64,000 bases of DNA. It comes from Lachnospiraceae bacterium. GTDB taxonomy: Bacteria > Bacillota > Clostridia > Lachnospirales > Lachnospiraceae. The DNA lies in assembly GCA_025758065.1 (NCBI GenBank), contig CP107199.1, forward strand, positions 3,507,501 to 3,571,500, given 5' to 3'. The position numbers and the translations under genes are program-made. The notes under the pieces were generated by a model, which had not been told where the DNA came from, did not search any database, and was given only the letters and a program-made list of their open reading frames with translations. Every line of letters starts with the position of its first letter. Position 1 is the first letter of the stretch. Of the stretch, positions 26,934 to 36,326 are shown one piece after another.

Positions 26934-28476
26934 TTATCTCTTATTTACAGATATCGGCTTAAGATAAAATAACCCACTGTTAGAATCATATGATCTCACT
27001 TCAGCAATAATACGTACATTTAATCCCACACTAACCGTGTCCATGTTTGTATGCAAATCAGAATAATTTACATTTTCAAATTTAAAAGAAGGACCCACCT
27101 GATGATCTGGATCATAGTCACCTGCACTTACAAGATAATCAAATCTCGTATCATAATTTTTATAATGTGAACAATAATCAATCCTTCCATTAAACTCAAT
27201 TGTTCTTCCTTTGTATTTTGAAGCAAAATCGGAATACGATGGATCCATTTCTGCTTTATTAGAAAGAATAGCTGCTAATTCAGGGCAGTTATCTACAGTT
27301 AATTTTTCTTCAGGTATCTCCTCCTCATTCTTTTTAGCCTTAGTATCTGTATTTTCAGTCGTTTTATCTTCTTTTTCCTTTAAAGGATCATCCTCTGCTT
27401 TCATATGATATGTTATGATCACTTCATCACTATCAACAAATATATCTCCTCGCTTGAAATCATCTTTACCATTAATTGAAACGCTTTCTGTTTCTCCTTC
27501 ATTTGTCCATCCTAGTTCAATGTCATATAAAATTTTTGTTTTAATGTTTGTAAATCCAAGTTTTTTTAATTCTTCTTCAACATCTTTATAATTATTATGC
27601 TTATAATCTGCCATTGAAGAATGTATCATAACTTCATTTTCACCAATATCGTCAAGATTCTCTTTATATTCCACTTCAATAGATATTTCATCCTTATGAC
27701 ACTCTATCTTATAGGATACATTACAATCACCTTCAACTTTTAACATTGTTTCCCCGCCTACAGAAGAAGAATCCTTGCTGATAAATCCTATTAAATACTC
27801 TCCCGGATCGACTGTCAGTTGATAATCTTCACTCTTTCCATGAGTGAGAACCCCTTCCTAAACATCAAATTGGGGATGAAATTTATATGTACATTTACTG
27901 TGCATTTTGCATATACATGATAACTGATTACTACTTTTGCATCAACTTGAAATATTTGATCTTTCTCAAATTCTGTATTTCCATCAATAGATACATTCTC
28001 AACCTGTCCTACTTTTTCCGCCTCCATTGCCTTTAAATCTTCCGTTTGCTCAAAAGAAATATTCGTAAAACCTTTATTTAAAAATATTTCCTCAATATCT
28101 GAATAATTCTTTCCAATACATTCATCTTCTCCCACTGGTACTTGAACAGATATTATTTGAGTCTCTTCTGAAACTGTATCGCTTGACTTATCATATGCAG
28201 ATTTATTTCCGGAAAAATGACTCATTCCATTTGACAAAGCCATTAAAACAATCACAACCAATATAATCGTTTTCCAGTTTTTATTGTGTTTTTTTATGTC
28301 ACCCTTTTTTCCAATATTTTTAGAAGCTTTACTCCCTATCCTTTTTTATTATCCTCAGGAACTGAATTATTTTCTAATACGCTCTCTGGTTTTTCATTAA
28401 ACACCACTTTTGTTCCACATTCCCTGCAAAACAACACTCCATCATCTAATTCAGCTCCACATTTCCGACATTTCAT
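26934..28476 (-). pseudogene. Zinc-ribbon membrane protein with PASTA-like repeats and DUF4839 domain, two frameshifts
   Basis: The gene starts at an ATG (28476) after GGGGGGAG and encodes a zinc ribbon (C-R-K-C...C-R-E-C). After about 46 codons it meets a stop. The next frame resumes with K-A-S-K-N-I-G-K-K-G-D, a membrane helix (V-V-I-V-L-M-A-L) and a PASTA-like repeat, and is open to 27815. A second break near 27845-27865 leads to a third frame (26934-27792) with a second PASTA-like repeat and a C-terminal DUF4839 domain (P-E-L-A-A-I-L-S; G-R-T-I-E-F-N-G). One missing T in the run 28342-28347 explains the first break; a small deletion explains the second. Confidence 0.8.
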
Positions 28477-28490
28477 TACATCTCCCCCCT

Positions 28491-29352
28491 CTATCTATAA
28501 CTATGATAAGATATTACAATCTCAACATTTGGCGAGTATTTCTTTCCTCCAGATACTACTGATTTTCCATTTATTGTAATAGCCTCAACCGTACCTGGTT
28601 TTTTTAGTAATCCAACAGTCAAATCACACAACGAGACTGATTTCACATTTGTAAAACCACTTCCTCTAAACATCGACTCAATTGATGCATAATCCTTATT
28701 TTCATATCCAGATATCCCCCATGGTACCCTTATCTTATCATTACTATTCGATTCATTCGTTTTATTGCCATTAAACTTCCAGATGAATAATATAATGATG
28801 TAAGTGTCAAAAGTATAAATTGCGTTTGTGCTCGCACAAATAAGCAATTTATACTTATTGACACGCCCGAACACCGAAAACGAAATAAAATGGTGTGAAC
28901 ACTCCAGTTTATGGGAGTTTGAGGTGTTCGAGGATTGCGGGAATTGCATAGCAATGGAGCAATCCAGTTACATCAGTGAGTGGCAAAATTTACTTTTGAC
29001 ACTCACATCATATAATAAGACAACATATTATCCCCGGCGTAGTCGCTCCAACTCCTATAAAAATTACCGCCAATGCTCCAAAAGCTATCGTCATCTTCTC
29101 TTTCGTTTTCTTAATCCGCGCAAGCTCATCATGCTCTTTTTCAACAGCTTCCATTTTTTTCAACTGTATTATTCGTTCCGTTTCAGCACGTTTGACTTCA
29201 GCTTCATCAGCAAACCGATGAATATACTCATTTTCATTTGTCATAATAATTTTGCTCCCTCAATAAGAGCAAGACATTTGTTTTCTTCCTTCCTCAATTG
29301 GTAATGCAGCTCCACATTCCGGACATTTAACAGAAGTAAATTTTATAGCCAT
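28491..29352 (-). pseudogene. Zinc-ribbon/PASTA-like membrane protein, nonsense mutation plus MITE insertion
   Basis: The frame starts at an ATG (29352) with V-K-C-P-E-C-G-A and reaches C-S-Y followed by TGA (29260-29262) where the last zinc-ribbon cysteine should be. It continues in the same frame as M-T-N-E-N-E-Y-I-H-R, a charged helix, and a membrane segment (I-A-F-G-A-L-A-V-I-F-I-G-V-G). A 213-bp MITE interrupts it at 28797-29009. Removing the MITE and one target duplication joins C-C-L-I-I to L-F-I-W-K-F in frame. The rest is a PASTA-like domain ending at 28491. It is dead or reduced to fragments. Confidence 0.85.
28797..29009. mobile_element. 213-bp MITE with terminal inverted repeats and 7-bp target duplication
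   Basis: Left end GATGTAAGTGTCAAAAGTA and right end (inverted) GATGTGAGTGTCAAAAGTA match at 18 of 19 positions. ATATAAT occurs directly on both sides (28790-28796 and 29010-29016). The interior forms further hairpins, including a long one at 28804-28864 and GGATTGC/GCAATCC near 28930-28965. There is no coding capacity. I see no partner transposase with these ends in the window. Confidence 0.9.
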
Positions 29353-29500
29353 GATTATCCCGCCAATATTGTAAAAAATTTCAGCATATCTTCTATTTCG
29401 CCTAAATTATCTTTATTTAAACCATATTTATCTTAAACGCAATTATACTTTAAAGGCTATATCAAAATCCTATCTTGTTTGAAAAAGACCAAAAAGAAAA

Positions 29501-29543
29501 ACCTTACCCATCTTCAGGTCTCAATCCTGAAAATAAGTAAGGT
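29501..29543 (-). terminator. Hairpin at the 5' edge of a transposase fragment
   Basis: ACCTTAC pairs with GTAAGGT and TTCAGG with CCTGAA. On the minus strand a T-rich run follows. It may be a terminator or the border of an old insertion. Confidence 0.5.
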
Positions 29544-30019
29544 ATCTTCTATATACTCCTGTTTATAAAAATGACTTTACGATTGATAAAGATGGCGTCC
29601 CTGTTTGTCCCTCTGGATGTCGTATGCATCGTGATGGTGTTGAAGTTGCAAAAGGCAGAATGAAATTCAAATGCCCTAAAATCAGTCATAAAAATGGCTG
29701 CATCTCCTGTACCTGCGAAACTCCCTGCTCCGATGCAAAATACGGACGCACGGTTCATTTGGTTATGAAAGATAATCCAAGATTATTCAACAATCCTCCA
29801 TGGAGCAGTAAGGAATGGAAACTGGAATACAATGCAAGGACTTCTGCTGAGCGTTCTAACAAACGCGAGAAATTAGGCTTTAAATTAGAAGACGGCAGAC
29901 ACCGCTCAACTAAGATGTGGTACTGCCGTCTCTATCACATCCTGATGTTACAGCATCTGGATGCATGGGATTTGCCACCTGAATCAACCCTGAAAAAAAT
30001 GATTTTGGATGTAGCATAA
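29541..30019 (+). pseudogene. C-terminal fragment of an IS1182-type transposase
   Basis: The frame has no proper start. From about 29545 it reads P-V-Y-K-N-D-F-T-I-D-K-D-G-V, then a cysteine-rich stretch (C-P-S-G-C; C-P-K-I-S-H-K; C-T-C-E-T-P-C) and the tail T-S-A-E-R-S-N-K-R-E-K...K-M-W-Y-C-R-L-Y-H-I-L-M-L-Q-H-L-D-A-W. This is the C-terminal third of DDE transposases of the IS1182 group. The catalytic N-terminal part is absent, so it is a remnant. Confidence 0.8.
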
Positions 30020-30399
30020 TCCTGTAGATTATTATATCTCATTTTTTGAAACATAGCGACAGTTATGTTTATTTCTTGCGCTCATTTTTACGTTCAAGAA
30101 TAATATTTACTTGTCAAAGTTCAATGCCAGAGTTTTGCTGGCAGGATCACTCAAGATTCCGAGAGATCATTGTGATGTTCACATCATGTATCCAATATTA
30201 AACCTTTGTAAATATTGCAATGTTTTTATACGCATACATCTTTTAAATTAAGTAAAAACATACATTACAAATTTTTATCAGCCTAATTTTTTTGTAAACG
30301 TACAATATCATCACCATTTGCAAAAGTTGTTTCATACCCCTATCATAGAGCTTTTAATGTCAGGAAAATATTAAATAGTTTATAATTTAGAACTTTATT
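30020..30399. other. AT-rich intergenic remnant
   Basis: No gene is seen in these 380 bases. The only clear structure is a small hairpin, TGCCAG/CTGGCA at 30126-30144. It probably contains the worn end of the IS1182-type element. Confidence 0.4.
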
Positions 30400-31437
30400 T
30401 CACTTCGCCGTACAGGGAATATCATACCTTTTGATCATTTTAAAAAGCTCTGTCATAAAATCATCTTTTCCATAGGTTAATACACCCAGATTAATCTTAT
30501 ACATTCTCTCCTCTGTATAGACCCGCAGTTCTTTCCAGTGTGCTTTTCCTTCTTTCCTTAACATGGTCAGTTCCGCCTTTTTTATATTTCTCCAGCAGAT
30601 TTCATGCTTTCTTCGCAAAGGATATTTGAAGACCATACTTTCCCTGGAGTACCGCACACTGGTATTCACCAATATAAACAGAGCAACGAAGCTTGCCACT
30701 CCGCACACTGGCGCAAACCAGATGGAAAACCATTTAGAAGGATCACTTTCCAGGAATATATCCCGCAGAGCAACGACATCTCCCGTTGCCAGGATTGCCA
30801 CATATAGCAGAAAGATCACAATTCCAAGACCTGCCAGAAGAAAATTTTCCGGACCATACCGCAAAATACATTTCTGTGGATGTTCATAGGCTTTCTCCTG
30901 ATAATATCCTGCAACAGCTCCGGAGCATTGTACCTTGACTGCATTGCGAAACAGCCGGTAATTCACCTGGGCCAGTCCCGCTGTAAGAACCTTTGTCCCG
31001 TCACCCAGATACAGATTGATCCAATTGTCAAAATCGCCGTCTACTTTTCGGATCTCGCTCCATTTGTAGACCTTTGGCTTTTTGAACGCTTTTTCTATCT
31101 GGATCTTTTCATCATCGAAATACACACAGTCTCTGGCCATGATATTACCCGCCAATATGGTAACAAACAGCAGCAATACTGCCATTGCCACGCACAGTCC
31201 CCACATAAACCTGGCATTTTCCGGCGCTCCGTTCATGATAAAAAGAACCGTAAAAAACATGACAAACAGAAATACCAGTACCCCCATGGCATACAGCACA
31301 TATCTCTTTCCCGGTGGCTGGCACAAAATAGCCATTCCTTCCGGAATCCTGTTTAACTGCCGCTTATTTCTGCCTGTGATCAGGGAGATAATACCTGCCG
31401 TAAGGACCAGTACCAGTGAAAATATCAGCTTCTCCAT
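30400..31437 (-). CDS. Multi-pass membrane protein with two PH-like cytosolic segments, unknown function
   Basis: The 345-residue protein has hydrophobic segments near 2-20, 45-65, 75-98, 200-222 and 240-262. Two similar soluble parts follow them (C-V-Y-F-D-D-E-K-I...W-S-E-I-R-K-V and S-M-V-F-K-Y-P-L...W-R-N-I-K-K-A), a pattern of bacterial PH-like domains. I cannot name the family with certainty. The frame opens at 31530, but the ATG at 31437 follows GGGGG. A defective IS begins only 24 bases upstream, so the native promoter has probably been displaced. Confidence 0.65.
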   Translation of the reverse strand: MEKLIFSLVLVLTAGIISLITGRNKRQLNRIPEGMAILCQPPGKRYVLYAMGVLVFLFVMFFTVLFIMNGAPENARFMWGLCVAMAVLLLFVTILAGNIMARDCVYFDDEKIQIEKAFKKPKVYKWSEIRKVDGDFDNWINLYLGDGTKVLTAGLAQVNYRLFRNAVKVQCSGAVAGYYQEKAYEHPQKCILRYGPENFLLAGLGIVIFLLYVAILATGDVVALRDIFLESDPSKWFSIWFAPVCGVASFVALFILVNTSVRYSRESMVFKYPLRRKHEICWRNIKKAELTMLRKEGKAHWKELRVYTEERMYKINLGVLTYGKDDFMTELFKMIKRYDIPCTAK

Positions 31438-31461
31438 GCCACACCCCCATATATTGGTTTT

Positions 31462-32465
31462 ACACCACTTTACCACTTTTTCATAAAAAAATATCGTACA
31501 GGACTTTCTGATGTATAATGAATTTGGCACAAAACATTACAAAGGAAAGTGACCCTGTACGACAAAAAAATTATACAACGGAAAAACACTGATTGGTAGA
31601 CTTCATCAATATTTTTTGATTTATTTTGAAACTTTTTCTGTTCCGACAGCAGATACCTTATTTCTGCTGATATTATCCATATTGACCTCAGAATCCGCAC
31701 ATTCCATCCGGTTTCTGTATCAGTATTTTTTATCCGGAATAACGGAGAAATCACTGAATGTATTTTATTATGCATGTTCCTATGCAAAGGTTGATTATTC
31801 CAGATTTATGAATACTACTATCAGGATTGCTTTGAAGCTGATACCGGATTCATTGCAGACGCAGCCTGTATTTCTGTGTGTGGATGATACGATAGTATCT
31901 AAATTTGGCACAAAATTTGAAAATGTTTCAAAACTGTTTGACCATGCCGCACACAACGGTTCCAACTATCTGAATGGACACTGCTTTGTGAGTGTCATGC
32001 TCTGCGTACCTGTCTGGAATGGGGATAAAGTATTTTATCTTTCCGTTCCTCTTGGTTATCGTATGTGGCAGAAAAAAGAGTCTAAACTGGAACTGGCAGC
32101 CTCCATGATCCGGCAGGTTATGCCTGAGTTTCACAGCAAAGATCATGTCATCATCCTTTGTGACAGCTGGTATACAAAACAGAACCTGGTATCCATCGTT
32201 GATGAATATCCGAATCTGGATCTGATTAACATCAGTTACTGTGCCATGAAAATTCTGCCCTATCAGAACGAACATTTTTCTGAGTACCGTACAAAAAGCG
32301 TACAGGAGTTTCATTTTGAATTAAGTCAGGGCATTCGCAGTCAGATATTTTTTGCCACTTTCGTGAAAAATATCGAAACACATATAAAATCAAATGCTAT
32401 GACAAAGGCCTTAAAACAGCTGATTCATCAACAAGTCTATCATTTATAAAGTTGTAAACTGGTGT
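31462..32465. mobile_element. Defective IS4-like insertion sequence (about 1.0 kb)
   Basis: Related ends flank the transposase remnant: ACACCACTTTACCACTTT at 31462 and, inverted, ACACCAGTTTACAACTTT ending at 32465 (16 of 18 identical). No clear target duplication is seen. The element is shorter than expected because its transposase gene carries an internal deletion. Confidence 0.65.
31518..32449 (+). pseudogene. IS4-like transposase, frameshift and internal deletion
   Basis: An ATG at 31518 opens M-N-L-A-Q-N-I-T-K-E-S-D. This frame hits TGA near 31589, while the homologous sequence goes on in another frame (L-I-G-R-L-H-Q-Y-F...E-T-F-S-V-P-T-A-D-T-L-F), open to 32449. There the sequence runs from the second catalytic region (L-C-D-S-W-Y-T-K...L-D-L-I) straight to N-I-S-Y-C-A-M-K-I-L-P-Y near the C-terminus. 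The segment that should carry the catalytic glutamate is missing. The element cannot move on its own. Confidence 0.8.
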
Positions 32466-32490
32466 TCTATATACATTTTAAAATAAATTT

Positions 32491-33924
32491 TTATACATTG
32501 ATCTGGGCAGTCATTCCCAGTACTTCTTCATTTTCCTTTAAGATCGGACTGATGACTTCCTCTAAGAACTCTTCTACCTGTTTTGGAGCACGACCAACAT
32601 AGCGGGATGGCTCCATAGCCTTCTTTAAATCCTCTAAGGACAGGTTAAATGCAGAATCTGCTGCGATCAGCTCTAACAGGTTGTTGTCCTCACCTTTTTC
32701 TTTTACGTTTCTGCCTGCTTCCATGGACAGCTGGCGGATACGTTCATGAAGCTCCTGGCGGTCTCCGCCTGCCTTTACAGCATCCATCATAATGTTCTCC
32801 GTTGCCATAAATGGAAGTTCTGCCATCATGTGCTTCTCAATTACCTTTGGATATACGACCAGTCCGTCTACTACATTTAAATACAGATCCAGGATACCAT
32901 CAATAGCTAAAAATCCCTCTGGCACGGACAGTCTCTTGTTTGCAGAATCATCCAGAGTACGCTCAAACCACTGGGTAGAAGCAACTAACATTGGATTCAT
33001 CATGTCGCTCATTACGTAATTGGACAGGGACGCAATACGCTCACTGCGCATTGGATTTCTCTTATATGCCATAGCAGAAGAACCGATCTGGTGTTTTTCA
33101 AATGGCTCCTCTACTTCTTTTAAGTGCTGCAGCAGACGGATATCATTGGAAAACTTGTGGGCACTCTGGGCGATTCCTGCCAGAACGCTGATCACCCGGC
33201 TGTCGATCTTTCTGGAATAGGTCTGTCCAGATACCGGATAGCAGCCGAAAAATCCCATTTTCTCTGCGATCCTCTGGTCTAAACGGCGGCATCTCTCATG
33301 GTCTCCATCAAAAAGCTCCAGGAAACTTGCCTGGGTTCCTGTGGTTCCCTTGGAACCTAACAGGCGCATGGAACCGATCAGGTATTCCAGATCATCCAGA
33401 TCCAGCTTTAATTCCATCATCCATAAAGTTGCCCTCTTGCCAACAGTAGTTGGCTGTGCTGGCTGGAAATGGGTAAATGCCAGTGTTGGCTGGTTCTTGT
33501 ATTTGTCTGCAAATTTAGCCAGTTCAGCCAGTACGTTTAATACTTTCTTTCTGACTAACTGCAGCGCCTTAGTCATAATGATCAGATCGGTATTATCCCC
33601 TACATAACAGGAAGTAGCACCTAAATGGATAATGCCTTTTGCCTTCGGGCACTGTACGCCGTATGCATACACATGACTCATAACATCGTGACGGACTTCT
33701 TTTTCTCTTGCCTTTGCCACATCATAGTTGATGTCATCTGCATGGGCCTTCAGTTCATCGATCTGCTCCTGTGTGATATTTAATCCCAGTTCTTTCTCTG
33801 TCTCAGCCAGTGCGATCCAAAGCTTTCTCCATGTTTTGAATTTCATATCCGGTGAAAAAATATACTGCATCTCTTTGCTTGCATAACGCTCAGAAAGAGG
33901 ACTTACGTATTTATCATTACTCAT
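32491..33924 (-). CDS. purB: Adenylosuccinate lyase
   Basis: PurB acts twice in purine synthesis, splitting SAICAR and adenylosuccinate with release of fumarate. The 477-residue helical enzyme carries the fumarase-superfamily signature S-S-A-M-A-Y-K-R-N-P-M-R-S-E-R, the T-H-F-Q-P-A-Q loop and G-A-T-S-C-Y-V. A promoter lies at 34082-34110, just past purF. The defective IS ends 25 bases after its stop; no terminator is seen there. Confidence 0.96.
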   Translation of the reverse strand: MSNDKYVSPLSERYASKEMQYIFSPDMKFKTWRKLWIALAETEKELGLNITQEQIDELKAHADDINYDVAKAREKEVRHDVMSHVYAYGVQCPKAKGIIHLGATSCYVGDNTDLIIMTKALQLVRKKVLNVLAELAKFADKYKNQPTLAFTHFQPAQPTTVGKRATLWMMELKLDLDDLEYLIGSMRLLGSKGTTGTQASFLELFDGDHERCRRLDQRIAEKMGFFGCYPVSGQTYSRKIDSRVISVLAGIAQSAHKFSNDIRLLQHLKEVEEPFEKHQIGSSAMAYKRNPMRSERIASLSNYVMSDMMNPMLVASTQWFERTLDDSANKRLSVPEGFLAIDGILDLYLNVVDGLVVYPKVIEKHMMAELPFMATENIMMDAVKAGGDRQELHERIRQLSMEAGRNVKEKGEDNNLLELIAADSAFNLSLEDLKKAMEPSRYVGRAPKQVEEFLEEVISPILKENEEVLGMTAQINV

Positions 33925-33965
33925 TGTTTTTTCCTCCTGTGCCTGCTTACCAGGCGTTTTTTACT

Positions 33966-34078
33966 CATGAACCCCGCGCTGACGCGCTCTGCTGTCTGTT
34001 CCACAGACGATTCATTCGTTAACGGTTTGTGAAAAACAAATGTCTGCTTCGCAGCCCCTTGTTTTTCCCTGCACTCGC
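33966..34078. repeat. Intergenic repeat shared with 59756-59815
   Basis: Read on the minus strand it contains AGGGAAAAACAAGGGGCTGC, then GAAGCAG, a hairpin-forming middle, and CAGCAGAGCGCGTCAGCGCG ending near TGAGTA. The segment at 59756-59815 (plus strand) has the same order without the middle of about 35 bases. It encodes nothing. Confidence 0.6.
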
Positions 34079-34081
34079 TAT

Positions 34082-34110
34082 AGTATAGCATAGCTGCGTC
34101 ATCTAAACAA
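34082..34110 (-). promoter_or_regulatory. Promoter of purB
   Basis: TTGTTT (34105-34110), 17 bases and TATACT (34082-34087) on the minus strand lie just past the purF stop. Confidence 0.55.
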
Positions 34111-34114
34111 CCAT

Positions 34115-35563
34115 CTACTTATCATAGCTGCCGCGGATATCCTCTTTTGGCGGCTCGATCGGATAGTCACCACTGAAGCAGGCTGTACAGATTGGCTTTT
34201 CTCCTGCCATTTCATACAGACGATCCATTTCCAGATAGGATAAGCTGTCTGCGCCTAAAAGATCACGGATTTCTTCTACTGTACGGTTATGTGCGATCAG
34301 CTGGTCTTCTGACGGGATATCTGTTCCAAAATAGCATGGATGAAGGAATGGCGGGGCACTGATACGCACATGGACTTCTTTTGCACCTGCGTCTCTTAAC
34401 ATACCTACGATCAGGGCACTGGTGGTTCCGCGGACAATGGAGTCATCGATCATGATCACACGTTTTCCTGCCACTGCTTCTTTTAATACATTCAGCTTAA
34501 TGCGGACTGCTGATTCACGGCTGCTCTGTTTTGGCTTGATAAAGGTTCTTCCTACGTAGGAATTCTTTACAAAGGCAGTTCCGTAAGGAATGCCTGACTC
34601 CATAGCATATCCAAGCGCTGCTGCATTTCCGGATTCCGGAACACCCACTACCAGGTCTGCATCCACTGGTGAATCCATTGCCAGGAAACGGCCGGCCTGG
34701 ATACGGGAATGATATACGCTTACTCCGTCAAATACACTGTCCGGTCTAGCGAAATAAATATATTCAAAAACGCATCTTGCTTCTTTTCCATGATCTGTAA
34801 AGCACAGTTCCTTATTAGAAGCAATACCGTCCTTTGTAATGGTAACGATCTCACCTGGCTCTACGTCACGGATAAATTGTGCACCGATGGTCTCTAAAGC
34901 ACAGGTTTCAGATGCCAGAATATAGGAGTTATCTCTTTTTCCGATGCAAAGAGGCTTAAAACCAAATGGATCTCTGGCTCCGATCAGCTTTCTTGGACTC
35001 ATTACTACCAGTGAATAAGCTCCCTTGATCTTTTTCATTGCCTCTGCTACAGCCAGCTCTACTGTAGGTGTATGGATACGGGCTCTTGCAATATGATAAG
35101 CAATAACCTCAGAGTCAATGGTAGTCTGGAAGATAGCACCGGTATACTCTAATTCATGGCGCAGCTCAGGCGCATTCACCAGGTTTCCATTATGGGCTAA
35201 TGCCAAAGTTCCTTTTACATAGTTTAATACCAAAGGCTGTGCATTCTCTCTGGTACTGCTTCCTGCTGTTGAATATCTTACATGGCCTACACCAATATTT
35301 CCATGGAGAGGTTCGATCACATCCGGTGTAAATACTTCGTTGCAAAGACCCATTCCCTTATACGCGCTTACTTTTCCTTTTGGGCCTTCTGTATCACTGA
35401 CTGCTATACCGCAGCTTTCCTGTCCCCTGTGCTGGAGAGCAAACAGTCCATAATAAATTGTGGAGGCAACATCATTTCCGTCAAAATCGTAAATGCCGAA
35501 AACGCCGCATTCCTCCCGCACTTCATCTCCTCTGATATCAAAGTCCATCTGATTCTGGTTCAT
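34115..35563 (-). CDS. purF: Amidophosphoribosyltransferase
   Basis: PurF makes phosphoribosylamine from PRPP and glutamine, the first committed purine step. The 482 residues comprise a class II glutaminase domain, whose Cys in E-E-C-G-V-F-G becomes the N-terminus after propeptide cleavage, and a PRTase domain (V-I-M-I-D-D-S-I-V-R-G-T-T). The late C-T-A-C-F-S-G segment fits the Fe-S cluster type known from Bacillus. The frame opens at 35626, but the ATG at 35563 follows AAGGAAAG and gives the normal length. Confidence 0.96.
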   Translation of the reverse strand: MNQNQMDFDIRGDEVREECGVFGIYDFDGNDVASTIYYGLFALQHRGQESCGIAVSDTEGPKGKVSAYKGMGLCNEVFTPDVIEPLHGNIGVGHVRYSTAGSSTRENAQPLVLNYVKGTLALAHNGNLVNAPELRHELEYTGAIFQTTIDSEVIAYHIARARIHTPTVELAVAEAMKKIKGAYSLVVMSPRKLIGARDPFGFKPLCIGKRDNSYILASETCALETIGAQFIRDVEPGEIVTITKDGIASNKELCFTDHGKEARCVFEYIYFARPDSVFDGVSVYHSRIQAGRFLAMDSPVDADLVVGVPESGNAAALGYAMESGIPYGTAFVKNSYVGRTFIKPKQSSRESAVRIKLNVLKEAVAGKRVIMIDDSIVRGTTSALIVGMLRDAGAKEVHVRISAPPFLHPCYFGTDIPSEDQLIAHNRTVEEIRDLLGADSLSYLEMDRLYEMAGEKPICTACFSGDYPIEPPKEDIRGSYDK

Positions 35564-35692
35564 TGGTCTTTCCTTTCCGCTTTCGCCTTTTATGTATCCG
35601 GATACTGTCAGGAATACATTTTGCATTGACTGCTTTTTCTTGTTTTGATCATTTATAAGTCTAGCCGATAAAAGAAGTCATTTTCAGTAGAA

Positions 35693-35721
35693 ATTATAAT
35701 ACACGATTTTAATGAATACAA
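35693..35721 (-). promoter_or_regulatory. Promoter of purF
   Basis: TTGTAT (35716-35721), 17 bases and TATAAT (35693-35698) on the minus strand. An inverted repeat TTTTAATGA/TCATTAAAA (about 35707-35740) overlaps it and could be an operator. Confidence 0.65.
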
Positions 35722-35765
35722 GCAAAGTGCTCATTAAAATTGCTAATGAATGAATCCGCCCCGTT

Positions 35766-36143
35766 CTAATCAGTAATTTTTTGCTGTTTTTCTTCTTCCC
35801 GTATCCGGTAAAATAAAAGCTTTCCTTCTTTCAGAAAAAGAACTGCCCCTTCTTTCAGGACTGGTTTTCCCCATACTGCATCTGCCCTGTCCTTCGAATC
35901 ATCTGCATTTCTTTCTTTTTCCAGTTTATACAATTCCTGAATAAGATCTTTTTTTATAAATACTTTTTTGCTGATACAGATCTCCTGCCAGCTGCCCTGC
36001 TCCCTATAAGAGGACATACACAGCACAGACACCAGAAACAGCACACAGCCCACCTGCCATTTGCAGTTTTTTTTCTTCTTCCAGGCTCTTATTCCCGCCT
36101 TTCGCATCTTCTTTAAACATCTTAAGGCTTTTCTTTTTTTCAT
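35766..36143 (-). CDS. Hypothetical single-pass membrane protein
   Basis: The 125 residues begin with a very basic stretch (many Lys and Arg to residue 28), then one hydrophobic helix (about 29-45), then a charged extracellular or cytosolic part of 80 residues. No family is recognised. The frame opens at 36158, but the ATG at 36143 follows AAAGGA. Confidence 0.55.
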   Translation of the reverse strand: MKKRKALRCLKKMRKAGIRAWKKKKNCKWQVGCVLFLVSVLCMSSYREQGSWQEICISKKVFIKKDLIQELYKLEKERNADDSKDRADAVWGKPVLKEGAVLFLKEGKLLFYRIREEEKQQKITD

Positions 36144-36224
36144 GGGTTCCTTTCCCACGCACTCCAGTTTTATTATAAAAAATTTTTATCTTTCCTTCAA
36201 GAGTAAACGGTGATGCAAAAAGGG

Positions 36225-36272
36225 CAAAAAAACTGCCAGGAAAAAGATTTTGCGTCCTTCTCCTGGCAGTTC
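36225..36272 (-). terminator. Terminator of the lipoprotein gene
   Basis: AACTGCCAGGA pairs with TCCTGGCAGTT. A run of T follows on the minus strand. Confidence 0.82.
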
Positions 36273-36326
36273 TTGCTGAAATACACACGGGAAATACATC
36301 TAAAGCCTATCTCATTATCCTATAAC

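Noticed and set aside
29260..29262. Possible selenocysteine or stop-codon recoding
   Set aside because: The gene carries a further disabling insertion and no SECIS-like hairpin was evident, so a nonsense mutation is simpler.
28828..29304. 158-codon plus-strand frame
   Set aside because: It runs antisense across the MITE and the broken membrane-protein gene.
33925..34114. Purine riboswitch upstream of purB or purF
   Set aside because: The conserved purine-aptamer core was not found there or in 35564-35760; only promoters and a dispersed repeat are seen.
36004..36288. 94-codon minus-strand frame upstream of the membrane protein at 35766
   Set aside because: It includes the terminator at 36225-36272 and overlaps the better-supported gene in another frame.
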